Shown here piece by piece: positions 9,397 through 15,544 of a stretch of DNA of 33,051 bases. The notes beneath the pieces were generated by a model. The model worked only from the letters and a program-made list of their open reading frames with translations. It was not told the DNA's origin and searched no databases. Source of the stretch: a virus; the IMG/VR virus record IMGVR_UViG_3300032236_001363, positions 1 to 33,051 of that record; one strand, written 5' to 3'. A program made the translations under genes and the position numbers. The first letter of the stretch is position 1, and each line of letters begins with the position of its first letter.

Positions 9397-9640
9397 TTTG
9401 GGGGAGGAATTAGAAGGTCCTGATTACTATGATAGATTAGAAGCCACTATGGAGAATATAAGGGAGCTATTAGGGGCTATATACATTCAAGAGATGCGAA
9501 ATTATGATATGCTTAGTATAATGGCAGATAAACTAGGTGCAGATGCTAAGGGACTTAGCAATTTACACCAGCAAGGACAAGTCCTTGCACCTCCCGCCTC
9601 TTTTGTATTTGAAGAAAGTGAAGAAAATGATAATAGTTGA
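9389..9640 (+). CDS. small acidic helical protein
   Basis: 83 residues, ATG at 9389 with AGGAGAG. It is mostly helical (DRLEATMENIRELLGAIYIQ), followed by a flexible acidic tail (EESEENDNS). It overlaps its neighbours by 8 and 14 bases, as expected in a coupled operon. No family recognised. The helix could form a small coiled-coil oligomer. Confidence 0.55.
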   Translation: MGNLGEELEGPDYYDRLEATMENIRELLGAIYIQEMRNYDMLSIMADKLGADAKGLSNLHQQGQVLAPPASFVFEESEENDNS

Positions 9641-10253
9641 TGAAAATTTTTTAACACCTGAAGAAATTGTTGAACTTAAAGAAAATATGGTTGAAAAGAA
9701 ATCTTTTCCAATTCGTTTTCAATTTGATTCAGATAGCCAAGAGAAAAATGAATTATCTGACTCTATTTGGATTGCTAGTGGAGATAACTTTGATGGTACC
9801 CCTCAACTTTGTTGCATAGGCAAACAATTTGATTATACAGAGAACAAAGAGTTTGATGACTATGCTAAGAAATTGCTCTCAAAATTTGCTATAAAGCATC
9901 ATATTCCTGTCCAAGAGGTATTTAGAACCAAATCTACTTTAACCTTCCCAAAACCCGATCCAAGGCCAGATTATGCCCATGTTGATTATGGTGTTCCAGG
10001 ATATGTGCTTTTGATCTACGTAGTTGATAGTGATGGAGATACAGTTCTATATAATGAGAAGTATGATGAAAATAATCCCATCCCCGTCAATCAGATGAAT
10101 CTTACAGAACGTATGAGAGTAACTCCAAAAGCTGGAAAAGCAGTTTTATTTGATAATTATATCTTCCACGCAGTTTATAATCCTGTAAATAGCAAATTTA
10201 GACAGATTATCAACATGAATTTTACTGCACCAGACTTTAATAAGGATAATTAA
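9627..10253 (+). CDS. 2-oxoglutarate/Fe(II)-dependent oxygenase (prolyl-hydroxylase-like)
   Basis: 208 residues from the ATG at 9627; the longer frame runs through the upstream gene. The iron site is visible as His118-Val-Asp120 (DYAHVDYG) and distal His181 (IFHAVYNP). Arg192 (FRQIINMNF) is in place to bind the 2-oxoglutarate carboxylate. The order and spacing, and the GKAVLFDNYIFH strand, fit the prolyl-4-hydroxylase group. Substrate could be protein or nucleic acid. A collagen-like fibre is encoded about 5 kb away, so peptidyl Pro or Lys hydroxylation is an attractive but unproven role. The last gene before two tiny ORFs. Confidence 0.75.
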   Translation: MIIVDENFLTPEEIVELKENMVEKKSFPIRFQFDSDSQEKNELSDSIWIASGDNFDGTPQLCCIGKQFDYTENKEFDDYAKKLLSKFAIKHHIPVQEVFRTKSTLTFPKPDPRPDYAHVDYGVPGYVLLIYVVDSDGDTVLYNEKYDENNPIPVNQMNLTERMRVTPKAGKAVLFDNYIFHAVYNPVNSKFRQIINMNFTAPDFNKDN

Positions 10254-10254
10254 G

Positions 10255-10359
10255 ATGCCAAAAAGATATTTTTCACAATATTGGATAAAAGATAGCAAAC
10301 ATTATAACAATAAAAATAATTTTTGGCTTTTTAATCTATTTTTTAGGAAAAAAGTATGA
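10255..10359 (+). CDS. tiny basic/aromatic ORF
   Basis: 34 residues (begins MPKRYFSQYWIKDSK), starting two bases after the oxygenase stop and overlapping the next ORF by ATGA. Rich in Lys, Asn, Phe and Trp with an amphipathic FWLFNLFFRKK end, so possibly membrane-surface associated. Supported only by position and coupling. Confidence 0.35.
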   Translation: MPKRYFSQYWIKDSKHYNNKNNFWLFNLFFRKKV

Positions 10360-10445
10360 TAAGTGAAATTATAGCCATATGTAGCATAGCTTTTTCTGCT
10401 GTAGGATTGATTTATTTGATTCTTTGGGATATTACCCGCAAATAA
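10356..10445 (+). CDS. 29-residue single-pass membrane peptide
   Basis: Begins MISEIIAICSIAFSAVGLIY and ends WDITRK: one hydrophobic helix with a charged end. It starts in an ATGA overlap, and its stop (10443-10445) abuts the stop of the convergent glycosyltransferase. Possible lysis or membrane micropeptide; function unknown. Confidence 0.4.
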   Translation: MISEIIAICSIAFSAVGLIYLILWDITRK

Positions 10446-11156
10446 TTACTTGTATTCGTAAGTTCCATAGTGTTTTGTCTTGACATATGGAGCTACGTAT
10501 ATCTCTCCACCCAATTCCGTCCACTTTTTGCAGAAATAGTAGTCTTCTGAGAGCAAAATTTCATTTTCTTTGTCTACTTCTACGCTCCAGAAGTTATAAA
10601 CATATGATTTTGCATCTCCAATACCCGTTACTTCTCTTCCAACTGTGTATTTATCAGTAATTGGCATCATTTTTTCAAAAACTTCTCTTTTTATTGCCAT
10701 CAAGCCTGTTCCAATATGAACTACAGGCAATTTTTCTGTATACCCGTCTCTAACTTTTTGACGATCTGCTTCATTTTTAAAATTTATGTTGTATTTTGCT
10801 GTATATTTCATAGGATCTTCACCTCTAAGCATTGCTGCCTTTGCATTATCCCAGTTAATTGTCTTTAATGGTACAGGGGCACCTATAATATCAACATCCT
10901 CTAATATCATTTTTGCTGTACCTTCGGTATCAAAACTTTGATCCCCGTCAATAAATACTAATTTGTCAGAATCACTGTTAATAAAAATATTTGTCAGTGA
11001 ATTTCTTGCTCTATTAATTAATGACTCGTTATATAGTGCTGAAAATCTAACTTCATGTCCTTGACGTTCTAAATTTTTAATTAAGCTAAGTAAAGCAATT
11101 GTAAAAGGTCCAGAACAATTCCCGCCATACATTGGTGTAGCTATTGTGATTTTCAT
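10446..11156 (-). CDS. GT-A-type glycosyltransferase
   Basis: 236 residues, ATG at 11156 with AGGA. The N-terminal strand (MKITIATPMYGG), NRARNSLTNIF helix and LVFIDGDQSFD with a D-x-D metal motif are the pattern of family-2-like transferases that bind nucleotide-sugar. Later HIGTGLMAIKREVF and SEDYYFCKKWTELGG fit the acceptor and catalytic-base regions. It should act in the cytoplasm on an unknown acceptor. Together with the GT-B enzyme at 7132-8133 and the oxygenase it gives the phage a set of macromolecule-modifying enzymes. Confidence 0.75.
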   Translation of the reverse strand: MKITIATPMYGGNCSGPFTIALLSLIKNLERQGHEVRFSALYNESLINRARNSLTNIFINSDSDKLVFIDGDQSFDTEGTAKMILEDVDIIGAPVPLKTINWDNAKAAMLRGEDPMKYTAKYNINFKNEADRQKVRDGYTEKLPVVHIGTGLMAIKREVFEKMMPITDKYTVGREVTGIGDAKSYVYNFWSVEVDKENEILLSEDYYFCKKWTELGGEIYVAPYVKTKHYGTYEYK

Positions 11157-11176
11157 AAGATCCTATCGTTTCTACT

Positions 11177-11206
11177 ATTATAGCAGTCAAAACCACTTTT
11201 GATCAA
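11177..11206 (-). promoter_or_regulatory. promoter of the GT-A gene
   Basis: On the minus strand TTGATC, an 18-bp spacer and TATAAT preceded by TGC. The -10 ends about 20 bp before the ATG at 11156. Confidence 0.6.
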
Positions 11207-11293
11207 AATGTTAATGGAATTTTTATTTGCATGATACACATTTTTCAAAACTTATTATAAAAAAAGTAGTGAGCCCATACACCTGCGCCCCCC

Positions 11294-11309
11294 TGTGGCC
11301 CAAATCACA
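11294..11309. promoter_or_regulatory. CRP/GlxR-like palindrome A
   Basis: TGTGG-CCCAAA-TCACA. Its centre is 57.5 bp from the 3' end of the -10 box of the promoter at 11331-11359, about -64.5 from the expected start. It fits the CRP-family consensus with one deviation. Confidence 0.5.
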
Positions 11310-11326
11310 CGCCGTAGACGGCGTGT
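11307..11326. repeat. 20-bp palindrome of the GGCGTGTCG family
   Basis: ACACGCCGT-AG-ACGGCGTGT is a perfect 9-bp inverted repeat. Its right arm is part of the 11-bp ACGGCGTGTCG element found at eight places in the window. Confidence 0.8.
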
Positions 11327-11330
11327 CGAG

Positions 11331-11359
11331 TTGATTTTGTCGGTGTTATCTGCTAGAAT
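11331..11359 (+). promoter_or_regulatory. promoter P1 (TTGATT-17-TAGAAT)
   Basis: TTGATT, a 17-bp spacer containing TGTCGGTG, then TGC-TAGAAT. ACGGCGTGTCG ends 2 bp before the -35. It reads toward the operon starting at 11608. Confidence 0.7.
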
Positions 11360-11415
11360 ACTCCGTATAACAATTAAATAAGGTTAAATAAATAAATATG
11401 TGTGACTGGTCATTA

Positions 11416-11457
11416 ACGGCGTGTCGAGTTGATTTTCTCGATATACTATGCTAGACT
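11416..11457 (+). promoter_or_regulatory. promoter P2 with ACGGCGTGTCG element
   Basis: ACGGCGTGTCG at 11416-11426, then TTGATT (11429-11434), 17 bp, and TGC-TAGACT (11452-11457). Same layout as P1, 98 bp downstream. Confidence 0.65.
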
Positions 11458-11607
11458 AACGTCATAATAATTAAATAGAATTCTAGTTGAGCCTGTTGAG
11501 CCTTAGCAAATAATCCGAAAGGTGAGCCTAAGCAAATAAACAGCAAATAACACTAGCCAAGAAAATAGATTAGAAAGTCTAATCGAATTAAAAGAAAGGT
11601 TCATCTA

Positions 11608-11775
11608 ATGAACACTATAAATAAAAGTAACAGCCTTCATACTGTTCCCGCCAATTCTACTGTCTGTTCTTTCTGTAAAGAATCAGTAGTGTTTAGCAAG
11701 GGGCTTCGTGCCTATCAGACTACTAACGGACAAGGCAATGTCCGTTGCTACTACACAATAGAGGTGGCTAACTAA
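11608..11775 (+). CDS. 55-residue Cys-containing protein
   Basis: ATG at 11608 behind AAAGAAAGG. It contains VCSFCKESVVFSKGLR and a single later Cys (NVRCYY), a partial zinc-knuckle look (CxxC plus Cys). First gene of a three- or four-gene operon; its stop overlaps the next ATG (TAATG). Function unknown. Confidence 0.55.
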   Translation: MNTINKSNSLHTVPANSTVCSFCKESVVFSKGLRAYQTTNGQGNVRCYYTIEVAN

Positions 11776-11921
11776 TGTCTTACTCATTCGATAAAACTAA
11801 TACAGATCGTTGGTCTGAATTGGCTGATGGCTATCAGTCTATGCTAGATGAATTAAATAGTGATGATCTATCTGATGTATTTATTCCTGTATCTGATTTT
11901 GATGTAGATGAGGTGCTCTAA
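11775..11921 (+). CDS. 48-residue acidic protein
   Basis: Begins MSYSFDKTNTDRWSELADGY and is very Asp/Glu-rich at its end (DFDVDEVL). TAATG overlaps on both sides show coupled translation. A small acidic phage protein of this sort can mimic DNA or bind a host factor, but nothing in the sequence decides this. Confidence 0.5.
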   Translation: MSYSFDKTNTDRWSELADGYQSMLDELNSDDLSDVFIPVSDFDVDEVL

Positions 11922-12019
11922 TGATTATAAATAGTGGCACTCTAATACTACTAGGTATAATGTCGTACCTATCTGCTAAACTACTAACTAACAAGAATTG
12001 GGGAAAGAATAATGACTAA
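11921..12019 (+). CDS. 32-residue membrane peptide
   Basis: One hydrophobic helix (GTLILLGIMSYLSAKLL) followed by a polar Asn/Lys tail. It overlaps the next gene by 8 bases and the previous one by TAATG. Function unknown. Confidence 0.45.
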   Translation: MIINSGTLILLGIMSYLSAKLLTNKNWGKNND

Positions 12020-12200
12020 TGATAAACTAACTGGATTAGCACTTATCCTAGCAATATCGGTGGGCTTATTTGCTCCCGCCACTGCACAGGCTAGGACTTA
12101 TCATAAGCCACATATAACTAAATATGGATATACAGTACACAGGCACCAGCACCTATATTGTCCATATACAGGCTGCAAAAAGGATTTCGTTAAACACTAA
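12012..12200 (+). CDS. small exported His/Cys protein
   Basis: 62 residues. Residues 1-27 look like a signal peptide (LALILAISVGLFAPATAQA). The mature part is short and basic with many His and Tyr and ends CPYTGCKKDFVKH, a possible metal site (C-x4-C plus His). GGGGAAAG precedes the ATG. An export role is inferred; the target outside the membrane is unknown. Confidence 0.55.
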   Translation: MTNDKLTGLALILAISVGLFAPATAQARTYHKPHITKYGYTVHRHQHLYCPYTGCKKDFVKH

Positions 12201-12205
12201 ACGAA

Positions 12206-12227
12206 TGTCGGTGGTCTATGGTAGACT
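12206..12227 (+). promoter_or_regulatory. promoter with TGTCGGTG-N8-TAGACT
   Basis: TGTCGGTG at 12206-12213, eight bases, then TAGACT with a TGG extension. It starts 5 bp after the stop of the preceding gene and drives the gene at 12260. Confidence 0.6.
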
Positions 12228-12259
12228 ACTAATAACAACAACAAGGAAAGAAGGATAAA

Positions 12260-12415
12260 ATGGCAAAGCCAATGTACCAAGTCGGAGATTTGTTCACGAC
12301 AACTGCAAGCAAGGTAACTGGAAAGATCAAGGAGATCATTCCTGTTAATGCAAGCACAACAACTCTATTGCTAGATGTAGACGGCGAAGATCGCTACACT
12401 TCAGTAAAGTTCTAG
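12260..12415 (+). CDS. 51-residue beta-rich protein
   Basis: Begins MAKPMYQVGDLFTTTASKVT. Its pattern (VGDLF..., GKIKEII, TTLLLDVDGEDRYTSVKF) suggests a small SH3-like barrel, common among phage accessory proteins. GGAAAGAAGG precedes the ATG and a single-gene promoter lies just upstream. A small hairpin follows it. No specific family recognised. Confidence 0.55.
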   Translation: MAKPMYQVGDLFTTTASKVTGKIKEIIPVNASTTTLLLDVDGEDRYTSVKF

Positions 12416-12425
12416 AAAACTAGAA

Positions 12426-12446
12426 AGTGGCTAACGTACAGCCACT
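12426..12446 (+). terminator. weak hairpin after the 51-residue gene
   Basis: AGTGGCT, 7-base loop, AGCCACT: a 7-bp perfect stem. The following bases are ATAAATAA, not a T run, so termination is uncertain; it could be an mRNA end stabiliser. Confidence 0.35.
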
Positions 12447-12507
12447 ATAAATAAATGGCGGGAACTATCCTGAGCAAGATACAAAAAGGCTCAACTTATT
12501 TTTTTAA

Positions 12508-12516
12508 TGCTATAAT
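12508..12516 (+). promoter_or_regulatory. extended -10 promoter
   Basis: TGC-TATAAT with a T-rich spacer, 34 bp before the ATG at 12551. This supports the shorter start, because the longer reading frame would begin upstream of the promoter. Confidence 0.5.
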
Positions 12517-12550
12517 AAAAAGAATCTTAGAGAAAAGGACACAAATAAAA

Positions 12551-12733
12551 ATGATGACACGAAAAGACTATGTAGCAACTGCAGAAATTCTAAACTCATA
12601 TGGGTCAGATATTCGCCTAGAAGTATTTGAGGATCTAGTAAATGATTTCATCGTAATGTTTGCAGAAGATAACGAGAAATTTGACTCAGATAGATTTTGG
12701 GACGAATGTTTTAAAACAGTAAATCACGATTAA
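12551..12733 (+). CDS. MTRKDYVA-family small protein, copy 1
   Basis: 60 residues from the first ATG of an ATGATG pair, behind AAAGGAC. It begins MMTRKDYVATAEILNSYG and ends with DRFWDECF. It is a paralogue of the protein at 13669 (MMTRKDYVAIAKIINGY ... KEKFWEACVNG): both have the same start, an acidic helix and a Phe-Trp-Glu-x-Cys end. Helical throughout. This N-terminus is frequent in short phage proteins, but function is unknown. Confidence 0.65.
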   Translation: MMTRKDYVATAEILNSYGSDIRLEVFEDLVNDFIVMFAEDNEKFDSDRFWDECFKTVNHD

Positions 12734-12780
12734 CTAATATGCTCTGAAGTCGGTATTTTATACTGGTTTCAGAGCTGCGG

Positions 12781-12803
12781 TGCGCAGAATCTGCGCAGCC
12801 CTG
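12781..12803. repeat. GCGCAGCCCTG hairpin repeat, copy 1
   Basis: TGCGCAGA-A-TCTGCGCA followed by GCCCTG. The same GC-rich core recurs at 13978, 14958, 16636, 17930 and 20341, always between genes. The surrounding 190 bp (12734-12923) otherwise holds only the promoter. Confidence 0.65.
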
Positions 12804-12849
12804 TGGATAACTTGTGGATTATAGTTCACTTTAAATTAACCTAAAATAT

Positions 12850-12890
12850 ACGGCGTGTCGCTTGATTTTTCTGTTTAACTGTGGTATTCT
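12850..12890 (+). promoter_or_regulatory. promoter with ACGGCGTGTCG element
   Basis: ACGGCGTGTCG at 12850-12860, one base, TTGATT, 17 bp, and TGG-TATTCT at 12885-12890, 33 bp before the ATG at 12924. Confidence 0.65.
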
Positions 12891-12923
12891 TCCATTATTA
12901 AAGAATAAAGAAAGGACAATAAA

Positions 12924-13157
12924 ATGTCACTAGTAATAAAAATGGGTAAGTGTGAAGTACACACAGATTGCCCGAATGTATTCTACTTAGAGTCTGCAAT
13001 TTGCTCGACCTGTAAGGTTAATGTAGATACCGATCTAGAGTTTAATCTCTCAGATGTCCCGCTCCAATTCGGATGTCCGAATTGTCAGGATATGTCTCAA
13101 ATTACCCTAAGAGATGTGGATAACTATTTCCGCCTCTTAGCCCTGGGTGTGGCGTAA
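12924..13157 (+). CDS. zinc-ribbon-like protein
   Basis: 77 residues behind AAAGAAAGGAC. Cys/His sites: CEVHTDC near residue 9, CSTC near residue 27, and CPNC near residue 51, enough for one or two zinc sites. Possible nucleic-acid or protein binder. Its last codons overlap a CRP-like palindrome that belongs to the next promoter. Confidence 0.6.
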   Translation: MSLVIKMGKCEVHTDCPNVFYLESAICSTCKVNVDTDLEFNLSDVPLQFGCPNCQDMSQITLRDVDNYFRLLALGVA

Positions 13158-13163
13158 GTCACA
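13148..13163. promoter_or_regulatory. CRP/GlxR-like palindrome B
   Basis: TGTGG-CGTAAG-TCACA, overlapping the end of the gene at 12924-13157. Its centre is 77.5 bp from the -10 end at 13233, identical to the spacing of site C from its promoter. Confidence 0.5.
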
Positions 13164-13227
13164 CTCTCTGAGCGTCTCAAAATTTGAGAATACTCACAAG
13201 TAACTGGAAAAAATCAAAAAAGTATGT

Positions 13228-13233
13228 TAAACT
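13228..13233 (+). promoter_or_regulatory. -10 box TAAACT of the 13272 operon
   Basis: TATGT-TAAACT preceded by AAAAAAGTATG. The whole upstream block (13167-13233) is similar to 14011-14074, including GAGCGTCTCAA and CAAAAAAGTATG. Confidence 0.5.
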
Positions 13234-13271
13234 AGCGATAGTTAAACAGTTAAAAAAGAAAGGTAGTCAAA

Positions 13272-13460
13272 ATGATTACACTAACAATAAAGTGCGAAAA
13301 GCACGAGCCAATGGTAGAGGCTATTTCTACAATTTCCCACTCGTTTGATGAGGATACACAATACACTTTCTGTGTTAATTGTGAACAAAATATCGAACGC
13401 TCATCATACTATGATGAAGATCGTGGTACTCGTTATATGAATTGGAGAGTATCTCTCTAA
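13272..13460 (+). CDS. zinc-ribbon-like protein
   Basis: 62 residues behind AAAGAAAGG. CEKH near residue 8 and CVNC near residue 34 form a C-x2-H...C-x2-C pattern. The rest is acidic and Tyr-rich. First gene of a four-gene operon; its stop overlaps the next ATG (TAATG). Confidence 0.6.
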   Translation: MITLTIKCEKHEPMVEAISTISHSFDEDTQYTFCVNCEQNIERSSYYDEDRGTRYMNWRVSL

Positions 13461-13669
13461 TGTCTACAATTAAAATCGGTGGGCTAGGGCAGGAAATTTC
13501 TGCCTATTGCCCTGTATGTTCACAAAAAATGACCCATATGTGTATCGCTACACTAGGAACAGGCAGAACAATTCGCTATGCGTGGGAATGTAATGCTTGC
13601 GAATTATCTCTAAAGTCTGATTCGACAGGCTATGCTCACTTACTAACAGAATTGGAAATGTATAAATAA
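13460..13669 (+). CDS. zinc-ribbon protein
   Basis: 69 residues from the ATG at 13460, which overlaps the previous stop; an upstream in-frame start lies inside the preceding gene. CPVC near residue 17 and CNAC near residue 45 make a canonical two-knuckle ribbon. A short helix follows (YAHLLTELEMY). Function unknown; TAATG links it to the next gene. Confidence 0.6.
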   Translation: MSTIKIGGLGQEISAYCPVCSQKMTHMCIATLGTGRTIRYAWECNACELSLKSDSTGYAHLLTELEMYK

Positions 13670-13857
13670 TGATGACTAGAAAAGACTACGTGGCTATTGC
13701 TAAAATTATCAATGGCTATTTTGATTCCGCCGATCAACACGACGGCTTAACCGCAAATGTACACGATTTCTTAATTGATCCGTTTATTGATTTGCTTGCG
13801 AATGATAATCCTAATTTTGATAAAGAAAAGTTTTGGGAGGCTTGTGTAAATGGATAA
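13669..13857 (+). CDS. MTRKDYVA-family small protein, copy 2
   Basis: 62 residues, paralogous to the protein at 12551-12733: same MMTRKDYVA start and FW-E-x-C ending, about half the residues alike by eye. The middle (DSADQHDGLTANVHDFLIDP) differs. TAATG overlap with the gene before and an 8-base overlap with the next. Confidence 0.65.
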   Translation: MMTRKDYVAIAKIINGYFDSADQHDGLTANVHDFLIDPFIDLLANDNPNFDKEKFWEACVNG

Positions 13858-13951
13858 AGATATTTTTGGATTTGCAAATGCAATCGAGCTGGATCATCTT
13901 AATAATGAACAGTTAAAAATCGTTGAAGATATTTTCAAAGATTTTAAATAA
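13850..13951 (+). CDS. 33-residue helical peptide
   Basis: Begins MDKDIFGFANAIELDHLNNE and ends VEDIFKDFK. GGGAGG stands 9 bases before the ATG, so translation is likely. Amphipathic and acidic; function unknown. Confidence 0.5.
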   Translation: MDKDIFGFANAIELDHLNNEQLKIVEDIFKDFK

Positions 13952-13988
13952 ATGTAATTGACAAAATTGCAGGGGAGTTGCGCAGCCC

Positions 13989-14004
13989 TGTGGTGTAAAT
14001 CACA
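13989..14004. promoter_or_regulatory. CRP/GlxR-like palindrome C
   Basis: TGTGG-TGTAAA-TCACA immediately after a GCGCAGCCC element. Centre 77.5 bp from the -10 end at 14074. Confidence 0.5.
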
Positions 14005-14068
14005 TAGCCTGAGCGTCTCAACATTTAAGATACTCTTGAGTATACTGGATAGTAGCAAAAAAGTATGC

Positions 14069-14074
14069 TAGAAT
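14069..14074 (+). promoter_or_regulatory. extended -10 TGC-TAGAAT of the 14111 gene
   Basis: Preceded by CAAAAAAGTATGC. The block 14011-14074 looks like a diverged copy of the one before 13272. Confidence 0.55.
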
Positions 14075-14110
14075 ACCAGTATTACAAAATAAAGAAAGGT
14101 TAGGTCAAAA

Positions 14111-14218
14111 ATGACTAACACTAGAAATCAAGGACTTAAGTGTTCAGAGTGTGGAAAAATTCAGGCTTGGACAACTTGTACAAATTGTCAAGTAAAGTAC
14201 ATAATTAAAAATAAATAA
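14111..14218 (+). CDS. 35-residue zinc-ribbon mini-protein
   Basis: Begins MTNTRNQGLKCSECGKIQAW and continues with TTCTNCQVKY: two CxxC knuckles 9 residues apart, almost nothing else. A minimal zinc-binding protein, behind AAAGAAAGG. Monocistronic, with a promoter for the next unit 6 bp after its stop. Confidence 0.55.
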   Translation: MTNTRNQGLKCSECGKIQAWTTCTNCQVKYIIKNK

Positions 14219-14223
14219 AAGGT

Positions 14224-14265
14224 ACGGCGTGTCGCCCGACTAATGTCGTACCCCTCTGATATAAT
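14224..14265 (+). promoter_or_regulatory. promoter with ACGGCGTGTCG and TGTCGTAC-N8-TATAAT
   Basis: ACGGCGTGTCG (14224-14234), then TGTCGTAC (14244-14251), eight bases and TGA-TATAAT (14260-14265). The core TGTCGTACCCCTCTGATATA recurs exactly at 19218. Confidence 0.65.
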
Positions 14266-14301
14266 TAACCCATTAAACAAGAAAGAAAGAAGGTAGCAAA
14301 T

Positions 14302-14514
14302 ATGCTAATCTCAGAAATCCTAGAGGGTAAGGCTTATTACTCTCGCACTCGTAAAGGTCTATCGGGTGTTATCCAATCAGCAGAAAAGCGTGACAATGTA
14401 TTTACAAGTCACGATGAATATGCTTATTCCGTTAAGGTTCGCCCATATTGGAACGGAACAGGTTTGCCAAAGCCTGACTTCTATGCAACAGTTTATGTAA
14501 GTGTAGGTGAGTAA
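14302..14514 (+). CDS. hypothetical protein
   Basis: 70 residues behind AGAAAGAAGG. Beta-rich with Tyr and basic residues (EGKAYYSRTRKGLSGVIQSA, YSVKVRPYWNGTG). No family recognised. It leads a four-gene unit; the following start is 2 bases after its stop. Confidence 0.5.
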   Translation: MLISEILEGKAYYSRTRKGLSGVIQSAEKRDNVFTSHDEYAYSVKVRPYWNGTGLPKPDFYATVYVSVGE

Positions 14515-14515
14515 T

Positions 14516-14632
14516 ATGAATGATGCACTATTCTTGTGTGATGATTGCGATACTCTTGCAATTGTGTCAGTGGATTCTGATACAATTACTATAAATCCCT
14601 GCAAATGTGTAACCCTAGATTGGAATAACTAA
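14516..14632 (+). CDS. 38-residue Cys-rich mini-protein
   Basis: Begins MNDALFLCDDCDTLAIVSVD and later has CKC: CxxC plus CxC, a candidate zinc site. Its codons 17-24 also spell a perfect TGTCAGTG-N8-TACAAT promoter for the next gene. Ends one base before the next ATG. Confidence 0.5.
   Translation: MNDALFLCDDCDTLAIVSVDSDTITINPCKCVTLDWNN
14565..14586 (+). promoter_or_regulatory. promoter inside a coding region
   Basis: TGTCAGTG (14565-14572), N8 ending TGA, TACAAT (14581-14586). It is 48 bp before the ATG at 14634. Confidence 0.5.
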
Positions 14633-14633
14633 T

Positions 14634-14831
14634 ATGTATAAACTAACAACAACCTATGACGGAAATCCCGTCCCACATTCTATTCATTCTTATGCTGACG
14701 CTCTTGACGCATTTGATTCTTTTGCTCGTTGCACCGATTGGGGTTTTGCAGATGAATATGCAACCTACAATTTAACAATGCCCGATGGCAAAATGTATAC
14801 AAAGAATTTCTATCGTCCAAGTGGTAAATAA
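14634..14831 (+). CDS. hypothetical protein
   Basis: 65 residues. Pattern KLTTTYDGNPVPHSIHSYAD, a helix (ALDAFDSFAR) and a hairpin (YNLTMPDGKMYTKNF). It looks like a compact alpha/beta fold that takes up the whole length. No family recognised. Confidence 0.5.
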   Translation: MYKLTTTYDGNPVPHSIHSYADALDAFDSFARCTDWGFADEYATYNLTMPDGKMYTKNFYRPSGK

Positions 14832-14835
14832 AATT

Positions 14836-14949
14836 ATGGACAAGGTTAGAAAAATTCAAGAGTTGCGTCGCAGTAATGCTGCGACTGCAATTCCATCAAA
14901 GAAAAAATATACACGAAAAAATAAATATAAAAATCAGTTTGACAAATAG
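14836..14949 (+). CDS. 37-residue highly basic peptide
   Basis: Begins MDKVRKIQELRRSNAATAIP, then Lys/Arg-rich (SKKKYTRKNKYK). Could bind nucleic acid. The ribosome site is weak, so support is mainly the close spacing to the previous gene. Confidence 0.4.
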   Translation: MDKVRKIQELRRSNAATAIPSKKKYTRKNKYKNQFDK

Positions 14950-14958
14950 CTGAAAATT

Positions 14959-14996
14959 GCGCAGCCATCTGCGCCCCCGTCAAGGCGACACGCCGT
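14959..14996. repeat. GCGCAG hairpin plus CGACACGCCGT element
   Basis: GCGCAG-CCAT-CTGCGC (14959-14974), then TCAAGGCGACACGCCGTTTA to 14999. The same pair of elements recurs at 16636-16679. The element is inverted relative to those that abut -35 boxes. Confidence 0.65.
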
Positions 14997-15004
14997 TTAC
15001 GGGG

Positions 15005-15020
15005 TGTGATTTTAATCTCG
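15005..15020. promoter_or_regulatory. CRP-like palindrome D (degenerate)
   Basis: TGTGA-TTTTAA-TCTCG, two mismatches in the right arm. Centre 66.5 bp from the -10 end at 15079. Confidence 0.35.
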
Positions 15021-15057
15021 TAAATATCTGTAAATACTGGCGGGTACGAGTAGAGAA

Positions 15058-15079
15058 TGTCAGTGGATTCTGCTATACT
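15058..15079 (+). promoter_or_regulatory. promoter TGTCAGTG-N8-TATACT
   Basis: Extended -10 TGC-TATACT with TGTCAGTG 8 bp upstream and no good -35. It drives the operon at 15109. Confidence 0.65.
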
Positions 15080-15108
15080 TCCATTATCAAGAAAAGAAAG
15101 GGGCAATA

Positions 15109-15342
15109 ATGTCCACTGTTCCAACATATTGCAAAGAGTGCAATAAGCGTTTATCTGATATTTCTATCTATGACGCTCCATATACTTCTGATTCCACTTG
15201 CTGGGAATGTATCTTCAAGAATTGTGATATATGCCTAGGTCAAGGTATCATCGGCTGGGCTTCCTCAGACGGTGATTTTGATTTTGAGTATTGCGAATGT
15301 AACCCACTTAACCTAACACTAGAGGAGATCCATAATGACTAA
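15109..15342 (+). CDS. multi-CxxC zinc protein
   Basis: 77 residues behind GAAAGGGG. Cys pairs: CKEC (8), CWEC (32), CDIC (40) followed by LGQG as in DnaJ-type knuckles, and CEC near the end. Likely two zinc sites, acting as a protein- or nucleic-acid-binding adaptor. It overlaps the next gene by 8 bases. Confidence 0.6.
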   Translation: MSTVPTYCKECNKRLSDISIYDAPYTSDSTCWECIFKNCDICLGQGIIGWASSDGDFDFEYCECNPLNLTLEEIHND

Positions 15343-15544
15343 TGAAACTATTTTTGAGGTTGCTTGCCTATACTATGAAATTTGTGGTGCAAGCCAAACT
15401 TTCGACTCTGTTGAAGAGTATGATCTCTATGGCGATGATTATGTCTGCCATGAGTGCTATGATCAGCAGGAGATGGGTATGTATGGGTGGGCAGACTCAA
15501 GCGATGCCTTTCCAATGTCCCTAGAATATGACGAAGGAGAATAA
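15335..15544 (+). CDS. acidic Cys-containing protein
   Basis: 69 residues, strongly acidic (EEYDLYGDDY, LEYDEGE). CGA near residue 17 and CHEC near residue 38 could share a metal. The start is set by an 8-base overlap with the gene before and AGAGGAG. TAATG joins it to the next ORF. Confidence 0.55.
   Translation: MTNETIFEVACLYYEICGASQTFDSVEEYDLYGDDYVCHECYDQQEMGMYGWADSSDAFPMSLEYDEGE

Larger units (their letters stand above)
11157..11607. other. non-coding divergent control region
   Basis: No convincing gene. It holds the minus promoter above, a CRP-like palindrome, a GC-rich 20-bp palindrome and two plus-strand promoters. A 150-nt leader follows with two near copies of TGAGCCTNAGCAAATAA (about 11498-11542) and a GATTAGA/TCTAATC hairpin before the ribosome site of the gene at 11608. 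Confidence 0.6.

Noticed and set aside
11398-11454. Possible 18-residue leader peptide (MCDWSLTACRVDFLDILC)
   Set aside because: It runs over the ACGGCGTGTCG element and promoter P2 and has no good ribosome site; more likely chance.
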